From positions 1-18,878 of the forward strand of contig NZCP01000029.1 of NCBI GenBank assembly GCA_002686465.1: a DNA stretch of 18,878 bases, given 5' to 3'. The DNA comes from Candidatus Woesebacteria bacterium. GTDB taxonomy: Bacteria > Patescibacteriota > Microgenomatia > UBA8517 > UBA10165. Position 1 is the stretch's first letter; the number at the start of each line of letters is the position of its first letter. Below are positions 6,775 through 13,462 of this stretch, piece after piece. The position numbers and the translations under genes are program-made. A model generated the notes under the pieces. The model was given only the letters and a program-made list of their open reading frames with translations, was not told the DNA's origin and did not search any database.

Positions 6775-6862
6775 CATCCTCCGCAGACCAAAGGTCTGCG
6801 GTTTCACCCCTGAGGGAGGATGATATGTCAGGTTCAATTCCTCCACGGATTTTAATCCGTGG
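6775..6862 (+). promoter_or_regulatory. Structured rpmE leader that sequesters a Shine-Dalgarno
   Basis: Outer stem CATCCTCC (6775-6782) pairs perfectly with GGAGGATG (6815-6822). It encloses the hairpin CCGCAGACC (6781-6789) / GGTCTGCGG (6793-6801) with an AAA loop; the two stems share 6781-6782. The outer stem's 3' arm contains the Shine-Dalgarno GGGAGG (6814-6819), spaced 5 nt from ATG 6825. A second anti-SD, TTCCTCC (6838-6844), lies downstream and runs into a perfect hairpin, CCACGGAT / ATCCGTGG (6843-6850 / 6855-6862). This looks like a ribosomal-protein leader with a hidden and an exposed state. It does not match an L31 leader family I can recall. Confidence 0.55.
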
Positions 6863-6878
6863 TATCCTTGAAACTATC

Positions 6879-7190
6879 ATGAAAGCAAGTATTCATCCAG
6901 ATTGGCACAGTGATGCAAATGTGATTTGTGCCTGCGGGAACAAATTCACCACAGGATCAACCTTGGCTGAGATCCACGTTGAAGTTTGTAGCAAATGTCA
7001 CCCGTTCTTTACAGGGAAAATGCGCTATGTTGACACAGCAGGCCGTGTAGATAAATTTAAAGAGAGGGAGCAAGCAGCACAAACAAAATCAGGTTTGTCG
7101 AAGAAAAATAGACGTGCAGCCAAGAGAAAGAAGCAAATTGAGGAAGAACGCTCAAGACCAACTTCGCTTGAAGACCTAAAAGGTAGGTAA
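6879..7190 (+). CDS. rpmE: 50S ribosomal protein L31 (zinc form, extended C-terminus)
   Basis: Large-subunit protein at the inter-subunit bridge. The core starts MKASIHPDW and carries a zinc ribbon with C17, C19 (CAC) and C37, C40 (CSKC), then HPFFTGKMRYVDTAGRVDKF, all typical of the C+ form. From residue 65 on there is a basic, probably disordered tail (SKKNRRAAKRKKQ), giving 103 aa against about 70 in most bacteria. I chose ATG 6879 because it matches the family's N-terminus. However, ATG 6825 is in frame, has a far better Shine-Dalgarno, and would add 18 residues. The next gene is release factor 1, a common bacterial pairing. Confidence 0.9.
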   Translation: MKASIHPDWHSDANVICACGNKFTTGSTLAEIHVEVCSKCHPFFTGKMRYVDTAGRVDKFKEREQAAQTKSGLSKKNRRAAKRKKQIEEERSRPTSLEDLKGR

Positions 7191-7226
7191 CAAACAACCA
7201 CTAGTAACTTATCTTTGGAGCTAAAT

Positions 7227-7928
7227 ATGGAAAACCAGACAATCTACTTAGAAGTTCGTTCTGCAGCAGGAGGAGACGAGGCAAAAATTTGGGCCTCCGA
7301 TCTTGCGCGCATGTACTCTCGGTATGCGGCTAAGAAAGGTTGGAAAACTAGCCAAATCGACGAAGGTACAACTAAAATAACAGGCCCTGGAGCATTTGAC
7401 TCCTTAAAGCACGAATCTGGTGTTCATAGAGTCCAAAGAATCCCTGCAACCGAGAGGCGTGGGAGAGTCCATACATCAACAGCAACCGTTGCTGCAATAC
7501 CACAAATTTCTGGCACCCAAGTGCAAATAAACCCACAGGATTTGGAATGGCAGTTTTATCGAGCGTCATCCCAGGGCGGGCAGAACGTACAAAAGGTATC
7601 AAGTGCAGTACGCTTGATCCATAAACCAACCGGGACAACTGTAACATCCCAGCAAGAGCGATTCCAGGAACAAAATAGGCAAATTGCGCTCGAGCTTTTG
7701 CAAGCAAAGTTATACCAAAGGCAGGAGGAAGCGAAAAAGGAGCAAATCCAAGGATATAGATCGGCAATAGGTACAGGCGACCGATCTGAAAAAATGCGCA
7801 CCTATAACTTCCCCCAAAATCGGGTTACAGACCACAGGATTAAAAAGTCCTGGGGAAACTTAGAAACTATCGTTAGTGGGGATCTAGATAAACTTCTTAA
7901 AGATTTATCCTCGAAGCTACAAGCATAA
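7227..7928 (+). CDS. prfA: Peptide chain release factor 1, lacking domain 1
   Basis: Terminates translation at UAA/UAG. 233 aa against about 355-360 for ordinary RF1. The frame begins directly in domain 2 (IYLEVRSAAGGDEAKIWA). The PAT stop-codon-reading tripeptide of RF1 is in RVQRIPATE (73-75), and the GGQ catalytic loop in SSQGGQNVQ (117-119). The domain 4 end contains TGDRSEKMRTYNFPQNRVTDHRI. The first ~100 residues of family members (domain 1) are absent, and domain 2 is also a little shorter. GGAG at 7217-7220, 6 nt before ATG 7227, marks a true start, so this is not a reading-frame accident in the visible DNA. Co-transcription with rpmE is likely. Confidence 0.88.
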   Translation: MENQTIYLEVRSAAGGDEAKIWASDLARMYSRYAAKKGWKTSQIDEGTTKITGPGAFDSLKHESGVHRVQRIPATERRGRVHTSTATVAAIPQISGTQVQINPQDLEWQFYRASSQGGQNVQKVSSAVRLIHKPTGTTVTSQQERFQEQNRQIALELLQAKLYQRQEEAKKEQIQGYRSAIGTGDRSEKMRTYNFPQNRVTDHRIKKSWGNLETIVSGDLDKLLKDLSSKLQA

Positions 7929-7945
7929 CTCTGTCCTTCCAAATT

Positions 7946-8722
7946 TTACAAGTTCGTATTTTCCCGAAGGATGCGCTCGGCCTCCCCCTCGTACTTTGGC
8001 GGAACACCATGATAGGACTGCAGAAATGGTTCACTAGATCCTGGTGTAGCCAGTTTAGACCCCCGAGCTACTGGCACACCATGCTTCCTTAGCAGCCTCA
8101 CAACAAGCCTCATGGGAGAAGGGTGTGACAACTCTGACCTCGTCACTATTGGCTTAAGGGGCACCAACTCACCTCTTGTCAGCAAGTGGCGTGTAAGACT
8201 GAAACCACCTTTATTTAGAATTCTTTGTATTCTGTCGCGCGATTCCGTTTTGAGCAAAGCTGCAGTAAATTCTCTGTTGCGCAAGGCCACTTTCTGCTTT
8301 TCGCTCAAATGCTGAGAGTTTAGTCTCTCTTGTATCTTGTGTGTTCGTTTCCATCCATGCGTTTTACCAGGTAATACTTTGTCTTTTTCAAAATCAGCTC
8401 TCACTTCTGCGGGTGTTTTATCCCAAAGAAGTGACATAACAGATCCTACTCTGCGTTGAATGGCTTGCTTGCTCCGGTTATATTTCTCCCCAATATCTTC
8501 AAAATCAACAGGCGTAAAATAATATATCACTGCAAGGTCGAAGTTTAACACTGTCGTCTTTGCTAGTTTTTCAGGCATACTTCCCAGGACCTTCTGATGG
8601 ATATCAAGTTTGGCAATCCTTTGAAGAAATCTAGCAGCTTCTGGGTTAGTGGGCAGAGATAAAGGAATATCTTTCTTTGCAGTTGGAGAAATATCCTGTA
8701 TCCGTCGCTCTGCCAAAGCCAT
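7946..8722 (-). CDS. Unknown protein with an HTH-like segment
   Basis: About 258 aa from ATG 8722; an in-frame TTG at 8749 would add nine residues. I do not recognise the family. The segment at about 70-93, 'YFTPVDFEDIGEKYNRSKQAIQRRV', has the helix-turn-helix pattern of sigma-region-4-type DNA-binding proteins. The rest is basic and helical, with many Arg/Lys/His (GWKRTHKIQERLN, RDRIQRILNK) and a low-complexity Pro/Ser end. It has no signal peptide or membrane segment. It is the last gene of a minus-strand run, 50 nt after the HtrA-type protease, and converges on prfA. A DNA-binding regulator is a reasonable guess only. Confidence 0.6.
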   Translation of the reverse strand: MALAERRIQDISPTAKKDIPLSLPTNPEAARFLQRIAKLDIHQKVLGSMPEKLAKTTVLNFDLAVIYYFTPVDFEDIGEKYNRSKQAIQRRVGSVMSLLWDKTPAEVRADFEKDKVLPGKTHGWKRTHKIQERLNSQHLSEKQKVALRNREFTAALLKTESRDRIQRILNKGGFSLTRHLLTRGELVPLKPIVTRSELSHPSPMRLVVRLLRKHGVPVARGSKLATPGSSEPFLQSYHGVPPKYEGEAERILRENTNL

Positions 8723-8772
8723 ACCTCTAATTTTAGCAGAAAACAGCAACTTATAGGTTGCTGAAAGAATTA

Positions 8773-9912
8773 CTATTCCGCCTTGGTGAGGGTTGCAGAA
8801 AGAGCCATAGTTTCACCATCGCGCCAAACTTCAATTGCAACAACGTCCCCTACTTTATGCTTGTTAACCAAAACAGCAAGTCCTCCTGCCTCTTCGAAAA
8901 CAGCTTTTCCAGCAAACTTTGTGATCACATCCCCAACCTTAATTCCTGCGTTATCTGCTGCCGAACCTTTTACTATGTCAGCTACATAAACCCCTTGTGG
9001 AATCTCGTTGGCAATCGCTGCCTTTTCTGAAATCACTTGGTATTGGATGCCAAAAAACGGTCGTACAAACTCACCAGTTGCCCGAAACTGATCGATCGAG
9101 GTATTTAATATATTTGCAGGAATCGCAAATCCTATGTTTTCGGCACCGGAGGCAACGGCAACATTAACACCAATAACTTGACCGCTACTATTTAGAAGTG
9201 GACCGCCTGAGTTGCCAGGGTTAATAGCAGCATCTGTTTGAATAACGTTGTCCAAGCGCTCAACATATCCCTCAAATGGACTACCGGTCGTAATTCCGCG
9301 TCCAAGTCCAGAAATTACCCCTGTTGTTACAGTGTGTCTAAACTCACCGAGTGCTGTACCTATTGCAACCACAAACTGCCCAACTTTCAGCTTGTCTGAA
9401 TCACCAAGCGACACAACAGGCAAGCCGCTTGCATCCACTTTGATGAGCGCAAGGTCGTTTGAAGGATCCCTATAAATGTTCACAACATCGTATTCTTGGT
9501 CGTCCTTTGTAATAACCTTGTATTTAACTCCAGATGCCGAAACGACATGTTTATTAGTTACTATCAACCCGTCGGAGGCGACAATAAACCCTGTTGCCAA
9601 ATCCTGTTCTCCTCCTTGTTCCCGTACGTCAAACCCGCCAAAAGGCGAAAACTCTAAAACTTTCCTTTTTGGAATAACTTGAGAGATAGTAACAACGGCT
9701 GGCGAAACCCTCTCGGTAACCTCAATAACAGCTGATTCCTCCCTAATTAGCTCGCGTACTGCAACTTCTCGAGTGACAGTAGACGTATTTGGCGGTAAAA
9801 AGTAGTCAAGGGGTCTTATCCCAAAAAGACGATCAGCAACTGCACCGCCGAGGACAGCTACAATCGCAACAACGCTTGCCGCGATAGTAATTAATAGATT
9901 CCGAGGAGTCAT
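8773..9912 (-). CDS. HtrA/Deg-type serine protease, membrane-anchored
   Basis: Quality-control protease acting outside the cytoplasmic membrane, 379 aa. Transmembrane anchor about 7-27 (LITIAASVVAIVAVLGGAVA). Trypsin-like domain about 60-275 with the catalytic triad H122 (TNKHVV), D153 (SNDLALIKVD) and S235 (NPGNSGGPLL). One PDZ domain, about 285-375, includes GVYVADIVKGSAADNAGI and the 'VGDVITKFAGKAV' strand. One PDZ matches the DegS/Gram-positive HtrA layout rather than two-PDZ DegP. It lies 11 nt after ctpA, so both proteases are probably made together. A -10-like TAAAAT lies 8 nt before the ATG, so an extra promoter is possible. Confidence 0.93.
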   Translation of the reverse strand: MTPRNLLITIAASVVAIVAVLGGAVADRLFGIRPLDYFLPPNTSTVTREVAVRELIREESAVIEVTERVSPAVVTISQVIPKRKVLEFSPFGGFDVREQGGEQDLATGFIVASDGLIVTNKHVVSASGVKYKVITKDDQEYDVVNIYRDPSNDLALIKVDASGLPVVSLGDSDKLKVGQFVVAIGTALGEFRHTVTTGVISGLGRGITTGSPFEGYVERLDNVIQTDAAINPGNSGGPLLNSSGQVIGVNVAVASGAENIGFAIPANILNTSIDQFRATGEFVRPFFGIQYQVISEKAAIANEIPQGVYVADIVKGSAADNAGIKVGDVITKFAGKAVFEEAGGLAVLVNKHKVGDVVAIEVWRDGETMALSATLTKAE

Positions 9913-9923
9913 ATTTATCTATT

Positions 9924-11144
9924 TTATAGTAGCTTTATTGCTTCAAGTAGCTGTTCATCTTCTTCTGTTGCCGGATCATCCTCAATTGCAATATCAGGTT
10001 CCAACCCTTCACTATTGATCCAATTCCCTTCAGGTGTTAACCAACGAGCCGTAGTAATATGCAAACCCGAGGAATCCAGCTCTTGTGCTTCTTGGATTGT
10101 TCCCTTGCCAAAAGTTGTTTCACCAACAACTTTTGCCCGACTATGGTCTTTAAGAGCTCCAGCGACTATTTCTGAGGCAGATGCACTACCTCCATTCACA
10201 AGTACAACTAAAGGAATATCTCCCAACCGCGCCGCGCCTGACAATTTAAACTCTTGTCTGTTTCCTTTGCCGTCCTCTTGAATAACTGATACTCCTCTTT
10301 TGACAAACTCAGATGCAACAAATACCGCACCGTTCAAGTAGCCACCAGGATTATTTCTAAGATCTAAAACCACTCCTTTTGATTTTTTATTTTTAATGTC
10401 AAACACTGCGCTATCCCATTCACCATTAGTCTGGTCACCAAAACGCAGGAGTTTTAAATGTGCTATTTCATTACTCGCTCCCTCAAAAGAAAGTATGATA
10501 GATGGTACATCAATCTTTGATCTTACAATTTCTATTTCAAAAGGTTGATCAACACCCTCACGAGTCACAACTAGAATTACAGGAGTCCCTGCCGGTCCAC
10601 GAATGATCTTTACTGCGTCCGGAAGACTCATCCCGCCAGTGCCCATTTCAATATCTTTATTTTTGTCTTTTATTCCGATTATGAAGTCGCCGCCCTCAAC
10701 CCCAGCTTCTTTAGCGGGTGTTCCGTCAAGCGGTGAGATTACTGCAAGTTGACTCCCTTTAAAGCCAATTTGGATACCAACTCCTTCAAACTGCCCACCC
10801 AAGTCTTCCTTAGTACGTTTCTGCTCGTCCGGGGGCAAAAATACAGTGTACGGATCTTCTAGAGAGGCAACCATACCTTTGATTGCACCAAGCACCATCT
10901 CTTGAGAACTAACTTTTGATTTATCGAAGTATTTAGACTCGAGGGTGTCCCAAACTTCCCAAAAAAGTTCAAAGTCTACATCGCTACGATCTTGTGGAGT
11001 ACTGCGGTCGACAACTTTGACACCAATCCCTTCCCGTTTTATCTCAAAATCCCGGTGTCCGAACCACCACCCAAACGCAAAGGAAGCAACTACTAGAGAA
11101 AGAGCGATAGCGGTAATTCTTATCCTAGGCAGAGTAAGTTTCAT
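9924..11144 (-). CDS. C-terminal processing peptidase (S41, CtpA type)
   Basis: Serine/lysine protease that cuts proteins near their C-terminus on the outer face of the membrane, 406 aa. N-terminal anchor about 9-29 (RITAIALSLVVASFAFGWWF). A helical lead follows (55-105, ending SLEDPYTVFLPPDE), then a PDZ domain (about 112-205). The S41 core runs from about 215: LDLRNNPGG (260-268), the catalytic serine in GGSASASEIVAGAL (318-331), and K347 in ETTFGKGTIQ. The C-terminal end is short and acidic. It starts 3 nt after rpsR, which places it in the ribosomal-protein operon where rplI is found in many bacteria. A PDZ-gated maturase role is known for the family; the substrate here is unknown. Confidence 0.93.
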   Translation of the reverse strand: MKLTLPRIRITAIALSLVVASFAFGWWFGHRDFEIKREGIGVKVVDRSTPQDRSDVDFELFWEVWDTLESKYFDKSKVSSQEMVLGAIKGMVASLEDPYTVFLPPDEQKRTKEDLGGQFEGVGIQIGFKGSQLAVISPLDGTPAKEAGVEGGDFIIGIKDKNKDIEMGTGGMSLPDAVKIIRGPAGTPVILVVTREGVDQPFEIEIVRSKIDVPSIILSFEGASNEIAHLKLLRFGDQTNGEWDSAVFDIKNKKSKGVVLDLRNNPGGYLNGAVFVASEFVKRGVSVIQEDGKGNRQEFKLSGAARLGDIPLVVLVNGGSASASEIVAGALKDHSRAKVVGETTFGKGTIQEAQELDSSGLHITTARWLTPEGNWINSEGLEPDIAIEDDPATEEDEQLLEAIKLL

Positions 11145-11147
11145 ATA

Positions 11148-11420
11148 TTAACCAGTTTTTACTACGAATGGTAAAAGGGCTAAATGTCTTGCGCGTTTAA
11201 TCTCGTGGGTTAAAACTCGTTGGTGTTTACTACATATTCCGCTTCTTGACCGTCCTACAATCTTACCTCTATCTGTTGTAAACCGAGACAAAGCCTCCCA
11301 CTCTTTGTAAGAAGGTGGCGATTCTTTACAAAAGACACAGAACCTTGGTCTCATTATAGAACGAGGTCTCTGCGACAATGTGTCAGTCCGTTCTCTTCTG
11401 TTTTTCTTGTTATTAGCCAT
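11148..11420 (-). CDS. rpsR: 30S ribosomal protein S18
   Basis: Small-subunit protein that binds S6 and 16S rRNA in the platform, 90 aa. The core RFTTDRGKIVGRSRSGICSKHQRVLTHEIKRARHLALLPF-type signature is complete (pattern only). Cys residues in FCVFCKE and GICSKH suggest the metal-binding form. The N-terminus is basic and disordered. Order rpsF-ssb-rpsR is conserved; rplI is not present next to it. Confidence 0.95.
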   Translation of the reverse strand: MANNKKNRRERTDTLSQRPRSIMRPRFCVFCKESPPSYKEWEALSRFTTDRGKIVGRSRSGICSKHQRVLTHEIKRARHLALLPFVVKTG

Positions 11421-11464
11421 AAATTCAACTAAATCGGCAAACTGCTGTGTTCAAGATCCCAGTC

Positions 11465-11989
11465 CTAAAAAGGTATGTCCTCTTCCCCTTTTTTACTCTT
11501 ACCCGGCCCCTTGTCGTCAGCACTCTTTCCTTTATCCTCCGTTGCTTCTGGTACCTCCTGTTTTGGGCTTACCGAAGGTGAATCTTGAGAATTCTTACCT
11601 TGACTACTTATACCAAGATCAGCTGGTACATCTAGCTCCGTCTCGCGGGCTGGTGCACCTCCAAGAAAAATAACCTCGTTGGATATAATCTCGGTTGTTC
11701 GACGTTTCGTCCCGTCTTGGGCGTCCCATTCTCGAGTCGATAGCCGACCTTCAACGTAAACCTGTTTTCCTTTATTTAAAAACTCGGCAACTATCTCGGC
11801 TAATCGATTCCAGGCAACAATGGTGTGGAATTCTGTTTCCTCCCTTTTTCCGCCTTCTTCAGTTGACCAAGATCTGTTTGTTGCCAAACCAAATGTGCAA
11901 ACCGCAGTTCCCTGAGGTGTGTACCTCAACTCCGGATCCCTAGTTAGATTTCCTATTAATAAAACCTTGTTCAGCGAACGTGTTGCCAA
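11465..11989 (-). CDS. ssb: Single-stranded DNA-binding protein
   Basis: Binds ssDNA in replication and repair and recruits partners through its tail. 174 aa. OB fold about 1-105, with MATRSLNKVLLIGNLTRDPE at the start, then FGLATNRSW and the QVYVEGRLSTREW strand. The linker 110-165 is rich in Pro/Ser/Lys/Asp and low in complexity. The C-terminal tip EEDIPF is the conserved acidic partner-binding peptide. The start is TTG (11989), supported by GGTGAG five bases upstream and by the family's N-terminal sequence. Genes on both sides are rpsF and rpsR. Confidence 0.95.
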   Translation of the reverse strand: MATRSLNKVLLIGNLTRDPELRYTPQGTAVCTFGLATNRSWSTEEGGKREETEFHTIVAWNRLAEIVAEFLNKGKQVYVEGRLSTREWDAQDGTKRRTTEIISNEVIFLGGAPARETELDVPADLGISSQGKNSQDSPSVSPKQEVPEATEDKGKSADDKGPGKSKKGEEDIPF

Positions 11990-12020
11990 TCCTTCTCACC
12001 GCCTTTCGTAAAATACCAAT

Positions 12021-12362
12021 TTATATTTTATCAGATTTCTTACTTTCCTTTTTGTCACCTTTGACTTTTGAACTTTGAGTTTTAACCTTTACTATCAAGT
12101 GTCTCAAAAACTCCTCTTTTGTTTGTAAGAAACGGTCAAAGGTACTAACTTTTTCCCGAGGCAAAGAAATGCCAAGGAAAAAATATATCCCTTGGGCATG
12201 CTTTTTAATAGGATATGCCAAATCCCTTTTCCCCCATTTTTCAATCTTTTGTGCCTTTCCTCCAGCTCCTTTGACTTCTTTTTCAACACTTGTTGTAATT
12301 TCTTTCTGTTTGGCCTCTGCCAAGTCAGGTGCTAGCACAAAAGTTAGTTCATAATCTTGCAT
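12021..12362 (-). CDS. rpsF: 30S ribosomal protein S6 with a basic tail
   Basis: Small-subunit platform protein, partner of S18. 113 aa. Typical parts are YELTFVLAPDL at the N-terminus, KWGKRDLAYPIKKHAQGIYFF in the middle and LRHLIVKV near residue 93. The remaining ~20 residues are Lys/Ser-rich (TQSSKVKGDKKESKKSDKI) and encoded partly by a low-complexity TCAAAA repeat related to the one at 2962. First gene of the rpsF-ssb-rpsR-ctpA-htrA run, probably with its own promoter. Confidence 0.93.
   Translation of the reverse strand: MQDYELTFVLAPDLAEAKQKEITTSVEKEVKGAGGKAQKIEKWGKRDLAYPIKKHAQGIYFFLGISLPREKVSTFDRFLQTKEEFLRHLIVKVKTQSSKVKGDKKESKKSDKI
12059..12083 (-). repeat. Copy of the TCAAAA-type repeat in the rpsF tail
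   Basis: 25 nt matching 2962-2986 at 22 positions, on the opposite strand. Here the DNA is read as KTQSSKVK at the end of S6, while in the gene at 2958 it is read as the signal-peptide n-region. The neighbouring bases continue the same low-complexity pattern. Confidence 0.5.
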
Positions 12363-12372
12363 ACAGGCGTTG

Positions 12373-12402
12373 AGTTTATCACATGCCCCACGCCTAAAAC
12401 AA
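12373..12402 (-). promoter_or_regulatory. Possible rpsF promoter
   Basis: On the minus strand: -35-like TTGTTT (12402-12397), 18-nt spacer, -10 TAAACT (12378-12373), the same -10 as the MBL gene. The rpsF ATG is 10 nt beyond it. It lies in the 50-nt gap after ychF. Confidence 0.45.
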
Positions 12403-12412
12403 GCCTCGATTA

Positions 12413-13414
12413 CTAGGTTCCCACCTTAAAATCTATAACATCCCCATCCTGCACAATGTAGTCTCGTCCCTCGAGTCGCGCTTTACCCGCTTCTCGCGCA
12501 CCTTTCCAACCACCATTGGCCACAAAGTCCTCAAAGGTCACAACTTCTGCCTTGATAAATTTATCCATAAAATCCGTATGTATCTCCCCACTTGCACTGA
12601 GGGCTGTGGAACCAACCCGAATAGTCCATGCACGAACTTCCTTTTCACCAGCAGTCAAAAAAGTAATAAGCCCAAGCGTCGCAAAAGCTTTTTTTGCCAA
12701 ACGCTCAAGCCCGGACTCTTTTGCTCCTAAGTCGGAAAGATATTCTTTTTGCTCGCCTTCCGAAAGACTAGCCAGCTCTGCCTCAGTTTTTGCAGAAATT
12801 ACAACTATCTGGTCCTTGCCAACATTCAACTCGTCTGCATACTTTTCGGCAAGAGTGGAAGACGTTCCTAAATCTCCTTCATCAACATTCAAAACAACTA
12901 AAATAGGTTTCTTGCTAAAAAACGGCAAATCGTCAGGGGCAACACCTTTATTTTTTTCCTTAACCTTTTCGACCATCTCGTAATCTGCTAAGTCGAGTTC
13001 TGTTTTAACAATTTCAAAATCACTTTTTGGGTCAACTGAACCTTCGCGGATAGTATCCTCATCGGAAAATGCGCGTACAACATGACATATTGCGTCTACT
13101 TCGCGAATGTGGCTCAAAAACTTATTCCCCAACCCCTCACCCTTGTGTGCCCCAGCTATTAAACCTGCAATATCCACAAACTGAATTGTCGCAGGAATAA
13201 CCGGCGGATTGTGGTCCATACTCTCTGACTCTTTCACCACCCGTGCCAGCTCGTGCAATCTTGCATCATGAACAGGGACTACTCCAATATTCGGTTCAAT
13301 TGTTGCAAAGGGGAAATTAGCAACATATGCCTGTTGCTTTTTCAAAAGAGCATTAAAAAGCGTGCTCTTACCCACATTGGGCAATCCAACTATTCCTACC
13401 GAAAGCTTTGACAT
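12413..13414 (-). CDS. ychF: Redox-regulated ATPase YchF (OLA1 family)
   Basis: Obg-related P-loop protein that binds ribosomes and, in this family, prefers ATP. 333 aa, somewhat shorter than the ~363 aa of Escherichia coli. P-loop GLPNVGKST (10-18), switch region 'NFPFATIEPNIGVV', DIAGLIAGAHKGEGLGN for the G3 area, and VLNVDE in place of the usual NKxD, as in YchF proteins. The TGS domain fills the C-terminus and ends GRDYIVQDGDVIDFKVGT. The gene head has a -10 box 6 nt before ATG, so it may be leaderless. It stands before rpsF, 50 nt away. Confidence 0.95.
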   Translation of the reverse strand: MSKLSVGIVGLPNVGKSTLFNALLKKQQAYVANFPFATIEPNIGVVPVHDARLHELARVVKESESMDHNPPVIPATIQFVDIAGLIAGAHKGEGLGNKFLSHIREVDAICHVVRAFSDEDTIREGSVDPKSDFEIVKTELDLADYEMVEKVKEKNKGVAPDDLPFFSKKPILVVLNVDEGDLGTSSTLAEKYADELNVGKDQIVVISAKTEAELASLSEGEQKEYLSDLGAKESGLERLAKKAFATLGLITFLTAGEKEVRAWTIRVGSTALSASGEIHTDFMDKFIKAEVVTFEDFVANGGWKGAREAGKARLEGRDYIVQDGDVIDFKVGT

Positions 13415-13420
13415 GAAGTG

Positions 13421-13426
13421 ATTATA
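13421..13426 (-). promoter_or_regulatory. -10 box of ychF
   Basis: Consensus TATAAT on the minus strand, 6 nt before the ychF ATG, so transcription should begin at or next to the start codon. No good -35 is seen. Confidence 0.4.
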
Positions 13427-13462
13427 CTATTTTTACGTAGCTACCAGGGGTAAATTATCTTG

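Noticed and set aside
6753..6824. L31 frame beginning at TTG 6753
   Set aside because: That start lies inside the -10 region of the promoter, before any expected transcription start.
6831..6841. tRNA gene or tRNA-like element (GGTTCAATTCC matches the T-loop consensus)
   Set aside because: The flanks do not form a T stem, the candidate anticodon loop lacks T33 and there is no acceptor stem.
7215..7226. TTG start for release factor 1
   Set aside because: The GGAG at 7217-7220 overlaps this start and is placed correctly for ATG 7227.
7929..7945. Bidirectional terminator between the convergent prfA and HTH genes
   Set aside because: Only 17 nt and no inverted repeat there.
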